DNA of 64,000 bases. Source: Pseudo-nitzschia pungens (taxonomy: Eukaryota > Bacillariophyta > Bacillariophyceae > Bacillariales > Bacillariaceae). This document shows, piece by piece, positions 54,675 to 64,000 of this stretch. The stretch spans positions 798,501 through 862,500 of the forward strand of contig CM074760.1 of assembly GCA_037355855.1 (NCBI GenBank). Direction: 5' to 3'. Below the pieces are notes generated by a model, which was not told where the DNA came from, did not search any database, and saw only the letters and a program-made list of their open reading frames with translations. How positions within the stretch are numbered: the first letter of the stretch is position 1; each line of letters begins with the position of its first letter. A program made the translations under genes and the position numbers.

Positions 54675-55772
54675 ATGAGCAGCCCATCCACTGTGATAAT
54701 GAAAGCCGACCGGCAGCAGGGAACCAAAATGGAGGAAATAATCGAACGGAAAAAAGAACTGCCAGCGAAACTCCGTACCTCTGTCGACGAGGCCGTGCGA
54801 GAGAACCTTGCACCACAGGAATTTCTTTCCCGGATCGAGGAGCGACTCAATCAGTTGCTTTGGGAAAATTGGAATGTTCAAGGAAACATCGACGAATCCA
54901 AGGGCCTGAACAGAGACCGTGACACAGAATCCCAGGTCGAGACCGCGATACGGTTCTTTCCAAAAGTATTGTGCACAAAATATAAGGACTACATTTATCC
55001 CATCTGGGCGCAGATCGCAACAAGAGATGATAAGTGCAACATAAAAGCTGCATCCTTTGTTCCGCTTTTTGCAAAGCTTGGTGTTGAATTGGGTCTGTTC
55101 GATGAAAGAATACGTGGAGGATTGCTCTCTGTGAAACATTCCGCACCCATCAACGTATTGGAATCTCTCTCCACTGGACAACCAAGCGGGGCCTACCAGA
55201 GCGCACAACATCTCCAGCTGATCGACGAGACATATCTTGACGTATTGAAACGGCTACGAGAGATGAATCTTTTCAAAAAGGAAGATATTGCCAATTACCA
55301 TTTGATTCACAGGAATGTAGCCTACGGATACGGATTTTTCGAGCAACAATTTCGCTATTTAATGGAGTGGGATTCGAGCTCGTTCATGTTGTGTCGATGG
55401 GGTGGCTGCCTTCCAATTCATACGGCGACTTGTGCGTACTACCTCTACCAGTCGCATCGGAACGAAAAATTTCGAAAGATTTTCGAAATAGGGTTGCGTT
55501 ATTTTCCCACGGAAATGGGGGGTTTGTTTCACCTTGGATCCTATGACATGACTCCCTGGAATCGAATGAACGGAGAGCACAGAGAGGAGCTCCTCGATGC
55601 TGTTTTTCATCGCCATGACAACAATGTGAATCTTCTGCTTCGTTCGCTAATATACGCCTCCTCCGAAGAAATGGTACATTTGGACGCTGTGTTCCTGATA
55701 CTGCAACGGATACTGCAAATAGAGCCATCTGTAGTGTCGAACATCAAAAACTCGAGATGGTCACAGCGATAA
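54675..55772 (+). CDS. Unnamed diatom family protein, copy 2
   Basis: Single exon, 365 residues, ATG 54675. It is a paralogue of the minus-strand gene at 25.0-26.2 kb. The order of shared blocks is the same through IRFFPKVL, FVPLFAKLGVEL, LREMNLFKKEDIANYHLIHR, FRYLMEWDSSSFM, FEIGLRYFPTEMGGLFHLG and a final LLRSLIYASSEEMVHLDAVF (LKSLVCAASEEEIQLDGLF in copy 1). Identity is modest, so the duplication is not recent. The N-terminal 90 residues differ and look helical (MEEIIERKKELPAKLRTSVD). No membrane segment, signal peptide or catalytic motif is seen. Function unknown. A helical solenoid is likely. Confidence 0.72.
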   Translation: MSSPSTVIMKADRQQGTKMEEIIERKKELPAKLRTSVDEAVRENLAPQEFLSRIEERLNQLLWENWNVQGNIDESKGLNRDRDTESQVETAIRFFPKVLCTKYKDYIYPIWAQIATRDDKCNIKAASFVPLFAKLGVELGLFDERIRGGLLSVKHSAPINVLESLSTGQPSGAYQSAQHLQLIDETYLDVLKRLREMNLFKKEDIANYHLIHRNVAYGYGFFEQQFRYLMEWDSSSFMLCRWGGCLPIHTATCAYYLYQSHRNEKFRKIFEIGLRYFPTEMGGLFHLGSYDMTPWNRMNGEHREELLDAVFHRHDNNVNLLLRSLIYASSEEMVHLDAVFLILQRILQIEPSVVSNIKNSRWSQR

Positions 55773-56375
55773 AAAGAGTCGTGAAGCGAGCTTTGCAAGT
55801 TTCATCCTTATCTTTTGTCAGGAATAATATGTATTTTTCATAAATGTTGAATACGAAGTAGTACTTGCTACAACATAGGGACTTTCTTCCAGCTACGAAA
55901 AGATCTACAGTGCTAAAAGATGCGATAAAGAGAGACATCACGAGTTGATCGTGTCGCCTACTGTTTCCCTCGATGCGATGTTACTTTTCGAAACGTTGTT
56001 GCTTATTATCCTGTGTTGGACTTTTTGGGACCTCGTTTGAGGATGTCCCTTGCAACATTCCAAATTGAGATCGTGATTTGATCGAGCTCTTCGCTTGGAA
56101 TTGCACTCTGGAATAGAAAGTTTCATCTTTTCCGTTCGTAGTCGGAGCTAAAAGAGGGCTTTGACGATGAGATTTCCTCGCGATATCCTGTATCGACGTC
56201 TTTGTTTGGCAGAATCGCATCGCAGAATCGCATCGCAGAATCGCATTGCATTGCAGAATTGCAATCCAACGAATCAAAAAGATCTCAAACAGGACCCCAA
56301 CCCTGCTTTGCAAGTCAAGAGATGCTCGGGATCGACTTGCACGGGTTGCTTCTGCCCGCCCTGTCACCGTCACCG
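55773..56375. other. Intergenic region with CAGAATCGCATCG repeats
   Basis: Lies between two convergent genes. Three short tandem copies of CAGAATCGCATCG-type sequence run into CATTG units at about 56213-56255. No gene seen. Confidence 0.6.
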
Positions 56376-57566
56376 TTACCGTCGCACTCGCGACGAAGAC
56401 AAGGGAAAGTCTTCCTCGCACAATTCTACCGTCGATGGATCCTCGACCCCTTCCACGTAGGATTTCCAAAGCCGGCTCTTGGCCGCTTCCGCCGTGAATC
56501 TCGCGCTGGCGGGCACAAAGTGGAGTCCGAGGCCCCTCCGGGGTCGGTTGCGGCTCGAATTCCTGGCCGACCCGTGCCAGATCCTTCCGTGGTGGACGGA
56601 CAGTCCCCCCCGCAGGAGGCCCGCCGTGCTGACAAACTCCAGGTCCTCCCAGACGATCCCCTCCCGCTCGGCCGCCGACCGCAGGAGACTCTTGGTATCG
56701 GTCTGGAAGAACTGGCTCGCCGATCCGACGCGTCCGTCGCCCCACTTGTGGCTCCCGGGAACGTATTCCAGCGGACCGAGCTCCGCCTCCATGTCGTCCA
56801 GCGCCAGCCACACGGTCACCACGTCGGACGGCTCGAACATGAAATAGGGAGAATCCCGGTGAAATACCAGGGGCGGCGCGTTGGGTGGCTTGGCCCAGAA
56901 CTGGTCCTGGGCCAGCCGGGCCCCGCCGTGCTCTTCCCAACCGGCCAGCTGGGAAACGACGCTCGCCAGATCGGCGCTGGTTTCGAGTTTGCGAAAGAGG
57001 GAATCCGCCTTGTGGATGTTGATGATCTGCAGAACCTTGACGTTCTCGAGATTCCCGCTGAATCCGATCGGTCCCACGCCCCCGCTTCCGGGTCTCTTTT
57101 TCTCGCGGTTTTTGGTGCCGCCGTTCGGTTCGTTCGCGGTTGCGGATGCATCCGGTTTCCCCTTTCCCTTTTCGTCCGGTCGCGTTTGCGGTTTCTTCCC
57201 CTTGACCAGGCGAGGAATTTTGTCGGGTTTCCGTCCTCGATCGTAAACCCCCCGCAAGACGTCTTCCAGGCGGTCGTTCAAGGCATCGACGGCCTCGGGG
57301 GACACGACGTCCCGAAAGATTGCAAATCCGTCGTGGCGGAAGGCGTCTATCGTATCCTGCGGTACCGTTGGAGCGGCTCCCCCGGAAGCGGTGGCAGGAG
57401 CACGAGCACGAGCACGAGCACGAGCGCGAGCGCAAGCACCATCACCATAGCCATCACTGTCACCATCCTCGGATTCCAGCAACGGTATTTCAAAGCTAAA
57501 GCCGTCTTCCTCCCGAACCTGCCCGTTGTCACCGGGTACACGTACCGGCGGTAGAGTTGGCGTCAT
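56376..57566 (-). CDS. Phytanoyl-CoA dioxygenase (PhyH)-like protein
   Basis: Single exon, 396 residues, ATG 57566 and stop TAA at 56376. PhyH enzymes are Fe(II)/2-oxoglutarate oxygenases of the cupin fold. The N-terminal domain starts at IDAFRHDGFAIFRDVVSPEA. The iron site shows the H-x-D motif in VFHRDSPYFMF (near residues 235-237) and the distal His in IWHGSARNSS, followed by the 2-oxoglutarate Arg in RPRRGLGLHF. LGPLEYVPGSHKWGDG is the usual mid-domain signature. Two insertions are low in complexity: an Ala-Arg run from (CGTGCT)n at about 57405-57435, and a basic Lys/Pro/Gly region at about 57080-57230. The substrate cannot be told. Hydroxylation of a fatty acyl or small molecule is likely. 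No targeting signal is visible. Confidence 0.85.
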   Translation of the reverse strand: MTPTLPPVRVPGDNGQVREEDGFSFEIPLLESEDGDSDGYGDGACARARARARARAPATASGGAAPTVPQDTIDAFRHDGFAIFRDVVSPEAVDALNDRLEDVLRGVYDRGRKPDKIPRLVKGKKPQTRPDEKGKGKPDASATANEPNGGTKNREKKRPGSGGVGPIGFSGNLENVKVLQIINIHKADSLFRKLETSADLASVVSQLAGWEEHGGARLAQDQFWAKPPNAPPLVFHRDSPYFMFEPSDVVTVWLALDDMEAELGPLEYVPGSHKWGDGRVGSASQFFQTDTKSLLRSAAEREGIVWEDLEFVSTAGLLRGGLSVHHGRIWHGSARNSSRNRPRRGLGLHFVPASARFTAEAAKSRLWKSYVEGVEDPSTVELCEEDFPLSSSRVRR

Positions 57567-58603
57567 TGCAATTGACTGGTATCGGAAGAAATCACTGTGT
57601 GTTGAAGGTCCTCTCTCGGTAGGTATTCGTTCCGTTACATACCTGTGTGCATTGCTCGGAGGATTGTCTCACGTCATGGTCGGCGTCCTCCTCCGTTCGT
57701 ATTCGTTGATTCTGTCAACCTAAGATTACCGCACTGTACGAGTACGAGTACATACCAATAAGGCTAACTTACTCGTCCCGTCGTCATGAGTGATGGGAAC
57801 AGTGGTGGCGCGACTGCGGCCAGACGATAAGGAGTCAGTCGTGCAATAAGAAACTGCTGGTCTGAAAAATACTTCGTAAGCAAGGTTTACTAGTAGTAGT
57901 AACCTTAAAAACCTTACCGTACATGTATTCTCATCTTGGTGAGGTGACACATCACCAGAACCGAGAACTGTTCTCATCATTGACATCGTCGAAACGGAAG
58001 TTAATAGAAGTCGTTGTAAGATCTTACCAGTAAAACCTTTCTGGTAAGATTACTCGTACTTTTCGTAATACTACCTTAGTTTTGATGATACTACAGAATT
58101 CCTATCAGCTGTCCCCGGGTTTCAGTAGAAATTAGTAGTCGGGGACGTAGAACCCGGGGACAGCTGATAAGAACTTTGTAGTACGGTAGAACGGATCACT
58201 CTCCAAATTCAACATCGTGCGACGAAGCTCGAGCGAAAGCGAATGCGAAGACATGTAGCGATGCATTGTGTCAGCAGATTTGATGGCGCAATCACAACAA
58301 TGCTTCCCAATCCCCGATGAGAAAGGTCACCATTTTCTCCTTCCTAAAAATCTACTAAACCTTGATGAAGGAAGAGAAAACGTAACACAATACAATCACT
58401 GCAATACGAATCATTCCGAGTTATTCTAACCTTACCGTACGCCTACCGGTACAACGAACCACATCTAGAAATATCGCATCGTCGCAAATAATAACTTTTG
58501 GCGGAAAAATACGTGTACCCGTCTGCGAAGAAAGATTCATTCATTCATTCATTCATTCTCGAAATCTCGTATCCCTCGATCGAGAATACAAGATCCGTCG
58601 ACC
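57567..58603. other. Shared upstream region with a foldback element
   Basis: Divergent promoters of the PhyH-like and RING-type genes. Contains GTAAGATCTTAC at 58016-58027, TGGTAAGATTACTC at about 58042, AACCTTACCGTAC words at about 57909 and 58428, the foldback at 58089-58183, and an (ATTC)n run at 58537-58557 in the leader of the RING gene. Confidence 0.55.
58089..58183. repeat. 95-bp inverted repeat (foldback element)
   Basis: Arms of 33 bp, 58089-58121 and 58151-58183, separated by 29 bp. The inner 19 bp (TATCAGCTGTCCCCGGGTT and its exact complement) pair perfectly. The outer 14 bp pair with three mismatches, two of which would be G-U pairs in RNA on one strand. It could be a small inverted-repeat transposon remnant or a structured RNA. 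No coding content. Confidence 0.85.
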
Positions 58604-58861
58604 ATGGAGGTTGCATTCGATGCCACGGTCCTAAAACCGGAGACGAAAGCATTCGTCGCGGAAGAGGAAGAAGAAGAAGTTGTTCCGGCGTCGGCCATCG
58701 GCAAGCTCTGCCTCAAGTGCAAAAAGAAGCAAATCACCTACGAGTGCGATCCGTGCGGGTGCCCGTCCTTCTGCACCAATTGCGCCATGAAACTCGCCTC
58801 GGGCGGAAGGTGCAAGACCTGCCGCGAACTGTACGGAGGCATGCGCCGGATACGAGACTAG
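58604..58861 (+). CDS. Small RING-type zinc-binding protein
   Basis: Single exon, 85 residues, ATG 58604 in a good context (GACCATGG) and stop TAG. After an acidic stretch (EEEEEE), nine cysteines follow at 36, 39, 48, 51, 53, 57, 60, 70 and 73. The layout is C-x2-C...C-x2-C-x-C...C-x2-C...C-x2-C (LCLKCKKK, CDPCGCPSFCTNCA, GGRCKTCRE). This resembles the C-terminal RING (C3HC4_3 type) of small E3 ligases, in which PCGHxxxCxxCA is typical. Here the His is replaced by Cys (PCGCPSFC). Two zinc ions are likely. E3 ubiquitin-ligase activity is plausible but unproven. It is short for the class, with no other domain. Confidence 0.72.
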   Translation: MEVAFDATVLKPETKAFVAEEEEEEVVPASAIGKLCLKCKKKQITYECDPCGCPSFCTNCAMKLASGGRCKTCRELYGGMRRIRD

Positions 58862-61233
58862 AGGGGACGATACATACACCTCGCACCGCAACAGCGGAAG
58901 GCAATCGGTCGCAAAACTGCCCAACGAACGAAACGAAAACAAAAGAAACAAATACAACACAAATACAACACAAAAGCAAAGCAATGAACTGAAACCGAAT
59001 CTGAACCGAAAGATTCCCCGACGCAACAACAAATCCATTCCATCTCCAAAAGCGCAGCCGCACCCACTTTTTCTTTTGCTATTTTTGGTGCTAGGTACTT
59101 TCTTCCCGAAGTTCGGGGAGACCGTAGTACTCCTTTAGAAAGACTGTAGCCATTAGATCATTTTTTTGTGCATGGACGTCATACTAAAAAAAAAATTGAA
59201 CAAACGACGCGCATAGTAGTACACTACCCGGATGGAAGCGACATGCGTTTGTCGAGTATCGAGGATATCCCATCATCGCGTAGTAGTCGCTGTAGGCGAA
59301 GCCACCAATTGTCATTGGATGAGATGCCGTTAACGAGGTTCTCTTGGACGACCGGGACCGATCGCATCCAGCTAATGAATGGATTCGAATCGGAGGAACC
59401 GATCGAATGAAGAATGAATCATCGCCCAGTAGTGAAACTGGTAATGGTCGGTGAAAACCGGCCTCCCATGGCATTTCTGATCCGGGATTGCAACTACTAG
59501 TACTAGTAGCTAGTACTAGTAGAAGAAAACGTTTTGGATGCACAAAACGCATTTTCCGCTGTCGGGATCTTTGTCTCCTCTTTCAGTAGTACAAATGAGG
59601 ACCTTCTGGAGTCGCCGTGACGTGTGAAGCGAAAGGCAAACAACACCGACATGAATTAGTAGTACGGTAGTAGGTACTGAGCAGCATTGATTTGATTGAT
59701 TGGCAGTTGAAGAACATTGTTGCGGAAAAACCGCTTGGAGTAGTAGAGGACGAGATGGCGGTTCTTTCGCAAAATGCTGGCATTGATGCCCACATTGTGA
59801 CTTCCTTCGGCGTCAACTTCTTGAATCGTCTCATACTCCTCGCTCCCTGATCAATTCGTTAACCAAAATCTAGTACTACCTAGTAGTATCCAACAAAGAT
59901 CCTCGCCAGCATCTTCTTGTTCACCAGGGATACACATAGTACTAGTACTAGTACTACTAGTAGTAGCACCATGTAATCGGCATTCAACAACTTACCGTGT
60001 TTGTACTAGTAGAAAACTTGTTGCACTAAACGCCTCTGAGCCTTGCTGGTGGTGGTGTACTAGTAGTAGTTACTGCTATGTTGTCGTACTATCGTCATTG
60101 TCAGCATGCCGGGCAACCCACTAGAATCTTCTGTCTATTGCTCTTGTTGTTGGCTGTATCATCCGGTAATTGTTTCGAATTTCCCGAGTAGGTTACTTTT
60201 ATGCTGGTGGAACACCCATTCGATTAGGCAACAGCAGTACTACTAGTTATTCTGTGTTGAGGATAGGCCAAGATGACTAAGGAGCCCGATTGGAAGGCAG
60301 TGCGTGCTGTACTGGATATCCCAGCACCACCACCAAGAAGTTGGCTGAGCCCGATCGGTGAAGCAAGAAGTTAGTGGCAGTAGTACTAGTAGTACTACTA
60401 GTAGTACTAGTAGTTATAAAGAACAAGAATCATACAACGAAAGAAGAGAAAAAATAATAATGTCACTACTGCTAAGTATCAGCATGATTATGTATTGACT
60501 AAGATAGGCCAACTTGGATTGACTGAGCCCGATTGGAAGATACTAGTACGTACAACACAATTATTAGGAATTCACTGAGAGTGGTGATTGCCATTTTTTT
60601 ATTGCACTACCTACAGTAAGTAACCTTAGTAACGCATTAAGTTTGAGAAGATTTTGGGTGGTCTCGCGTACAACAGTTGGACGAAAATCTGAGGTTGAAT
60701 TAATGGTGTTTCAAAATGCTGGCGATAGCCTCTTCTGAACGAGAGAGGTTCTATCTCTGAAGTATTATTAAAAGCCTAATCGCATTTTGTTTCATCCTAC
60801 CCAATCTACTTAAGTGTAAATGTAGCGGGAAACTTCTTTCGGATTATCTTGCTTCGGGTTCGGTAAAATAAGGTCAAAAGTTCAAAACATGATGTGTAAT
60901 CCGCAATCAGAACTTTTTTGTCTGGCTATTTTCCCAGGATGGGTTTCATTCTCCATGTTGAGAAGCTTATGTGACGCTTGCGCATGTTTCAATCTTGCGC
61001 CACAGGGTCTTTTTCGTTCGTTCATGCGGGTTACCGGTACAGAACCGCATGACAGGACTCTCTTCAACGTGTTTTGTTCGCGGTATTTTCTTTCGGTGGG
61101 ATTATTTTCGAACGTCGGTTTGCAATCTTCTCACAACATAAAATAATAAAAAGTCCGAAACAATTGAATCCAAACCAACCAAAATAAATCTCGATCACCC
61201 TACCGTACAATTTCAAATTGCAATCGACACGCC
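58862..61233. other. Long intergenic region with CTAGTAGTACTAG tracts
   Basis: 2.4 kb without a supported gene. ACTAGTACTAGTAG-type tracts occur at about 59495-59520, 59937-59963 and 60380-60412. The phrase GAGCCCGATTGG appears three times in variant form (about 60280, 60345 and 60525), beside the words GGCCAA and GACTAAG, suggesting a diverged repeat of ~100-200 bp. No RNA gene seen. Confidence 0.5.
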
Positions 61234-62118
61234 ATGACGACTGAGATGTACAGATCACTCCAAGAAATCATCCTTTATGATGGATTTGTCAATGATACAC
61301 CAGTTATAAAAGCCTCCTGGCCCAAATTCAAGCTTGAAACGGGACTATTCCTGGCGGTGATAGGACTTATCATCTTGATTTCTATCTTTTTGTACGTGCA
61401 CTCCATTATGACGAGAAGGAGGGAATATGCCATTCACATGTCGACGATCCAACAAGTATCGAGAATGCGCTCCAAGGACCGTCGGGAATATTACAACTAC
61501 CTCTTCTCCAGGACGGGAAACGAACTGACACTCACCTCCGATCAGATCGTGACACTCCCCACCGGCGGCGACATCGAGTCCCAGAGCGGAACACTAGCAC
61601 CGGCACCGGCACCAAGCATCGGGGACGACGATTCCGACTGGGAGGAGGAAGATCCTTCCCAGTACCTGTCCCTGTCCCTCCCTTCCCCGCGGAGGTCCTT
61701 TAGTCTCGCCGCCGACACGGAGAGGAGACCGTCCTCCCCGGCCCCGGACGTGGCAGGAAGCCTAAACTCCACGAGAGCGATCCGCGTTCGCGGCACCTGC
61801 ATCATTTGCTTCGAGATCTTCCGAGCCGGGGACACCATCGTGTACAACTCCAAAACCAAATCGTGCCCCCACGTGTACCACAAGGCCTGCATGGTGGACT
61901 ATCTGACGGCGAAACGAGCCCAGAAAACACCAAACTCCTCCGGGGAAGGCGGCGACGACGACCACGTCCACGACGATCCGCACTGTCCCACCTGCCGGCA
62001 ACCCTTTTGCCGGTTGTTGCCCCTCCTCGGCGAAGACGACGACGACAACAACAGGGACGAGAAGGTTATCGACGCGGAAGACAGCGGACCCGGAAGAGCT
62101 CGAGCCAAACGGCAGTGA
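61234..62118 (+). CDS. Membrane-anchored RING-H2 protein
   Basis: Single exon, 294 residues, ATG 61234. One transmembrane segment lies at residues ~36-56 (LFLAVIGLIILISIFLYVHS), followed by a basic stretch (MTRRREY) that suggests the C-terminal part is cytosolic. A Ser/Pro/acidic linker leads to a RING-H2 domain: GTCIICFEIFRAGD, then SCPHVYHKACMVDYL, an Asp/His-rich insert, and HCPTCRQPF. Ligand order C-x2-C...C-x-H-x2-H-x2-C...C-x2-C fits RING-H2 E3 ubiquitin ligases of the ATL-like type. The insert before the last Cys pair is longer than usual. The C-terminus is acidic, then basic. The substrate is unknown. Confidence 0.8.
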   Translation: MTTEMYRSLQEIILYDGFVNDTPVIKASWPKFKLETGLFLAVIGLIILISIFLYVHSIMTRRREYAIHMSTIQQVSRMRSKDRREYYNYLFSRTGNELTLTSDQIVTLPTGGDIESQSGTLAPAPAPSIGDDDSDWEEEDPSQYLSLSLPSPRRSFSLAADTERRPSSPAPDVAGSLNSTRAIRVRGTCIICFEIFRAGDTIVYNSKTKSCPHVYHKACMVDYLTAKRAQKTPNSSGEGGDDDHVHDDPHCPTCRQPFCRLLPLLGEDDDDNNRDEKVIDAEDSGPGRARAKRQ

Positions 62119-63416
62119 AACCGAAAGCGAAACGAGCAGCAACAGCGGCGATTCGCCCGACCTCGAACACTAACCAGCAAGCCTAAAGTACGGGTGCCCT
62201 TTTTGTTATTTCTGTGCATTCTAGAGTACGTGTAGTAGTAGTAATAGTAGTAATTACTGGGGTTTCTGTGGGCTTGGTGAATTAAAATAGAAGACACGCT
62301 ACTACTACTACTACGATGGGTTCGAAGCCAACGTTTTGGAAAAACAGTCGAATCTTTTGGTGGGGGAAAACGGTATTCCGCTTCCCCCGCTGCACCGTTT
62401 CCATGTGTACAATACAATACGAAAAAATGTATTACTGTATAAATGATTCATTCATATTTTTCTTCTCAATCAAAAACAAAGTGAACGGTATTGAGAACAG
62501 AATGATAATAATAACAAATGCGATTGCATCCATGATAATTATTTTTATTCCTTCCATGACCAGAATCGAATCATCCATAATTCCTTATGCGGCTAACAAG
62601 TCATCTTACGGTAAGGTTACGAGTACGGACGCAATTGTGCTTTCCGGCGTAGTAGTGTAGTAAGGTTATGCCATAATCAGGGACTCTCATGTTAATGTCC
62701 TTCTTTGGATGGTTGATCATGCACATCAGACGAGACAACAAGAAATATACGGTACCATACTTTTACTTGCAAAATTATGGCAGGTTTATATAATTATTTG
62801 CTGATTTCCCAGTATCATCCCCTCCTCCACGAATAGTTCTGTGCTGCTGCAGTGTTGGTGGTACGTTCCTTTGTTCCATTGATGTCGTTCTGATGCACCG
62901 CACCTGGTAAGGTTATGAATGAATCCATCGAAAATCATTTGGAAGCGTTAAGACAAAAAATTTGCCGTCCGCCAGTTTTTCGGTATGTGCATTGTACATA
63001 CATAACCTTACTCGTACATCACTTCGTACGATACTGTATTATAATTTCGTTGGGAAAAGTTGAACTTGTACGTATGATATCATATTGATAGAGGTATGAT
63101 GACGATTGAGGAATGGAACTGGGGAGTGAGTCCGTTCTCGTGCACGAGTGAGACGTAGTCCATCGGGTCGACTGAAAGAAGATTTTCGAAAACAGTCGAA
63201 CGAACGCTGGGAGTCAAAAGTCCATCATCAAAATCTAACGGCACAACGACGATGGCAAAAAGCAAACAAACAACTAGCAATCTCTTTCCCATTCAGAGAC
63301 CAGCAACAACCACCAGTGCAAAGCGAACGCTCCAACCAATCTCGATTCAATTCAATTCCATTCAATTCAATTCAATTCAATTCCATTCAATTCAATTCAA
63401 TTCGAACCGATCCACA
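62119..63416. other. Intergenic region upstream of RPN10
   Basis: No gene seen. GTAGTAGTAG (about 62232) and CTACTACTACTACTAC (about 62300) could pair as a hairpin just after the RING-H2 gene. GGTAAGGTTA words lie at about 62611, 62661 and 62904. The region ends with the (TTCAA)n leader of RPN10. Confidence 0.55.
63346..63405. repeat. (TTCAA)n run in the RPN10 5' leader
   Basis: About 60 bp of TTCAATTCAATTCCATTCAA type sequence, ending 12 bp before the start codon. Confidence 0.85.
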
Positions 63417-64000
63417 ATGCCACTCGAATCTTGCATGATCATCGTGGACAATTCCGAGTTTATGCGGAACGGAGACTACGTCCCGACCCGACTCGAGGCC
63501 CAGCAGGACGCCGCCAACCTGTTGGTGGGGGCCAAGACCCAGTCCCATCCCGAATCGACCGTGGGGGTTGCCGCCGGCACCGAGCTCCTGGTGAGCCCGA
63601 CGGAGGACGTGGGAAAGCTGCTGAGCGCCGTGCACAACCTGCAGATCAGCCGCAGCGGGAGCTGCTTCGGCGTCGGTGCTTCTGCTAGTGCGAGCGCAAG
63701 CAAGGGCAAGACGAAGGACAGCGCGGATGTGACGGCCGCCATTCAGGTGGCATCCCTCGCCCTCAAGCACCGAAAAAACAAGAACGGTGCCCAGCGCATC
63801 GTCTTGTTCATTGGATCTCCCCTCGACGGACTGGACGGACGAACCCTGGCCAAGGCCGGGCGGCAGCTCAAAAAGAACAACGTGGCGATCGACGTCGTGG
63901 CCATGGGAGAACTGGAGGCCAACGAGGACAAGCTCAAGGAGCTGGTCGATGCGGCCAACGGGCGGGCCTCCGCCGAAGATGGCGCCGAGCGAACCTGCAA
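63417..64000 (+). CDS. RPN10: 26S proteasome regulatory subunit RPN10 (PSMD4), cut by the right edge
   Basis: The frame is open from ATG 63417 to the edge, 194 residues seen. RPN10 is a ubiquitin receptor in the proteasome base-lid hinge. The start MPLESCMIIVDNSEFMRNGD, then RLEAQQDAANLL and ESTVGVAAG, belongs to its N-terminal VWA domain (usual text: CVDNSEYMRNGDF...QxDAVN). Later blocks are ALKHRKNKNGAQRIVLFIGS, LAKAGRQLKKNNVAIDVVAM and LKELVDAANG. An Ala/Ser/Lys insert (ASASASKGKTKDSAD) sits at residues ~89-104, where most species have a shorter loop. The ubiquitin-interacting motifs would lie beyond the edge. No intron in the part seen. Confidence 0.93.
   Translation, partial: MPLESCMIIVDNSEFMRNGDYVPTRLEAQQDAANLLVGAKTQSHPESTVGVAAGTELLVSPTEDVGKLLSAVHNLQISRSGSCFGVGASASASASKGKTKDSADVTAAIQVASLALKHRKNKNGAQRIVLFIGSPLDGLDGRTLAKAGRQLKKNNVAIDVVAMGELEANEDKLKELVDAANGRASAEDGAERTC

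Noticed and set aside
56202..57554. 450-codon plus-strand frame
   Set aside because: It lies opposite the PhyH-like gene, whose iron-site motifs are readable on the minus strand.

Overview
The window looks like nuclear DNA of a diatom, probably a pennate species. Genes are short and have few introns, all with GT..AG ends. Two proteins start with a signal peptide followed by a phenylalanine-led motif (AEA|FAP and GHG|FLAP), the plastid-import signature of diatoms and relatives. Several genes belong to families I know only as unnamed diatom proteins. Genes lie on both strands with no operons, separated by long gaps rich in short repeats.

Layout. 1-9 kb: a Cys-module protein cut by the left edge and condensin subunit 1 (CAP-D2). 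9.7-14 kb: gene-poor repeat country, with a 23-bp satellite array and a 68-bp tandem array. 14-24.3 kb: housekeeping block with a plastid-targeted membrane protein, splicing factor YJU2, ribosomal protein S6 (two-codon first exon), snRNP protein SmD2 and a BT1-like transporter. 25-26 kb: first member of an unnamed family whose second member lies at 54.7-55.8 kb. 27.8-42.5 kb: two large tandem paralogues, called A and B here. A is a 2281-residue protein with a Cys module, a CW zinc finger, two PDZ-like segments, a new Cys-rich domain, an ankyrin-like segment and a CCCH-like motif. B lacks both ends of A and is broken by at least six frame changes, all in the same direction. 42.6-47 kb: a membrane protein, then a translin-TRAX fusion with the TRAX catalytic acids kept. 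47-50 kb: an alpha-galactosidase relic and a second, larger satellite array made of the same unit as the first. 50.7-64 kb: a LURP-one-related protein, a glutaredoxin-like protein without cysteines at its active site, the second unnamed-family member, a phytanoyl-CoA dioxygenase-like protein, two RING-type proteins, and the N-terminal part of proteasome subunit RPN10, cut by the right edge.

The best candidates for something new are the A/B protein family (with B's one-way frame changes), the single-chain translin-TRAX fusion, the glutaredoxin fold without its CxxC, and the Cys module shared by A and the left-edge gene. All calls come from reading the sequence and from remembered family features. 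No database search was run.
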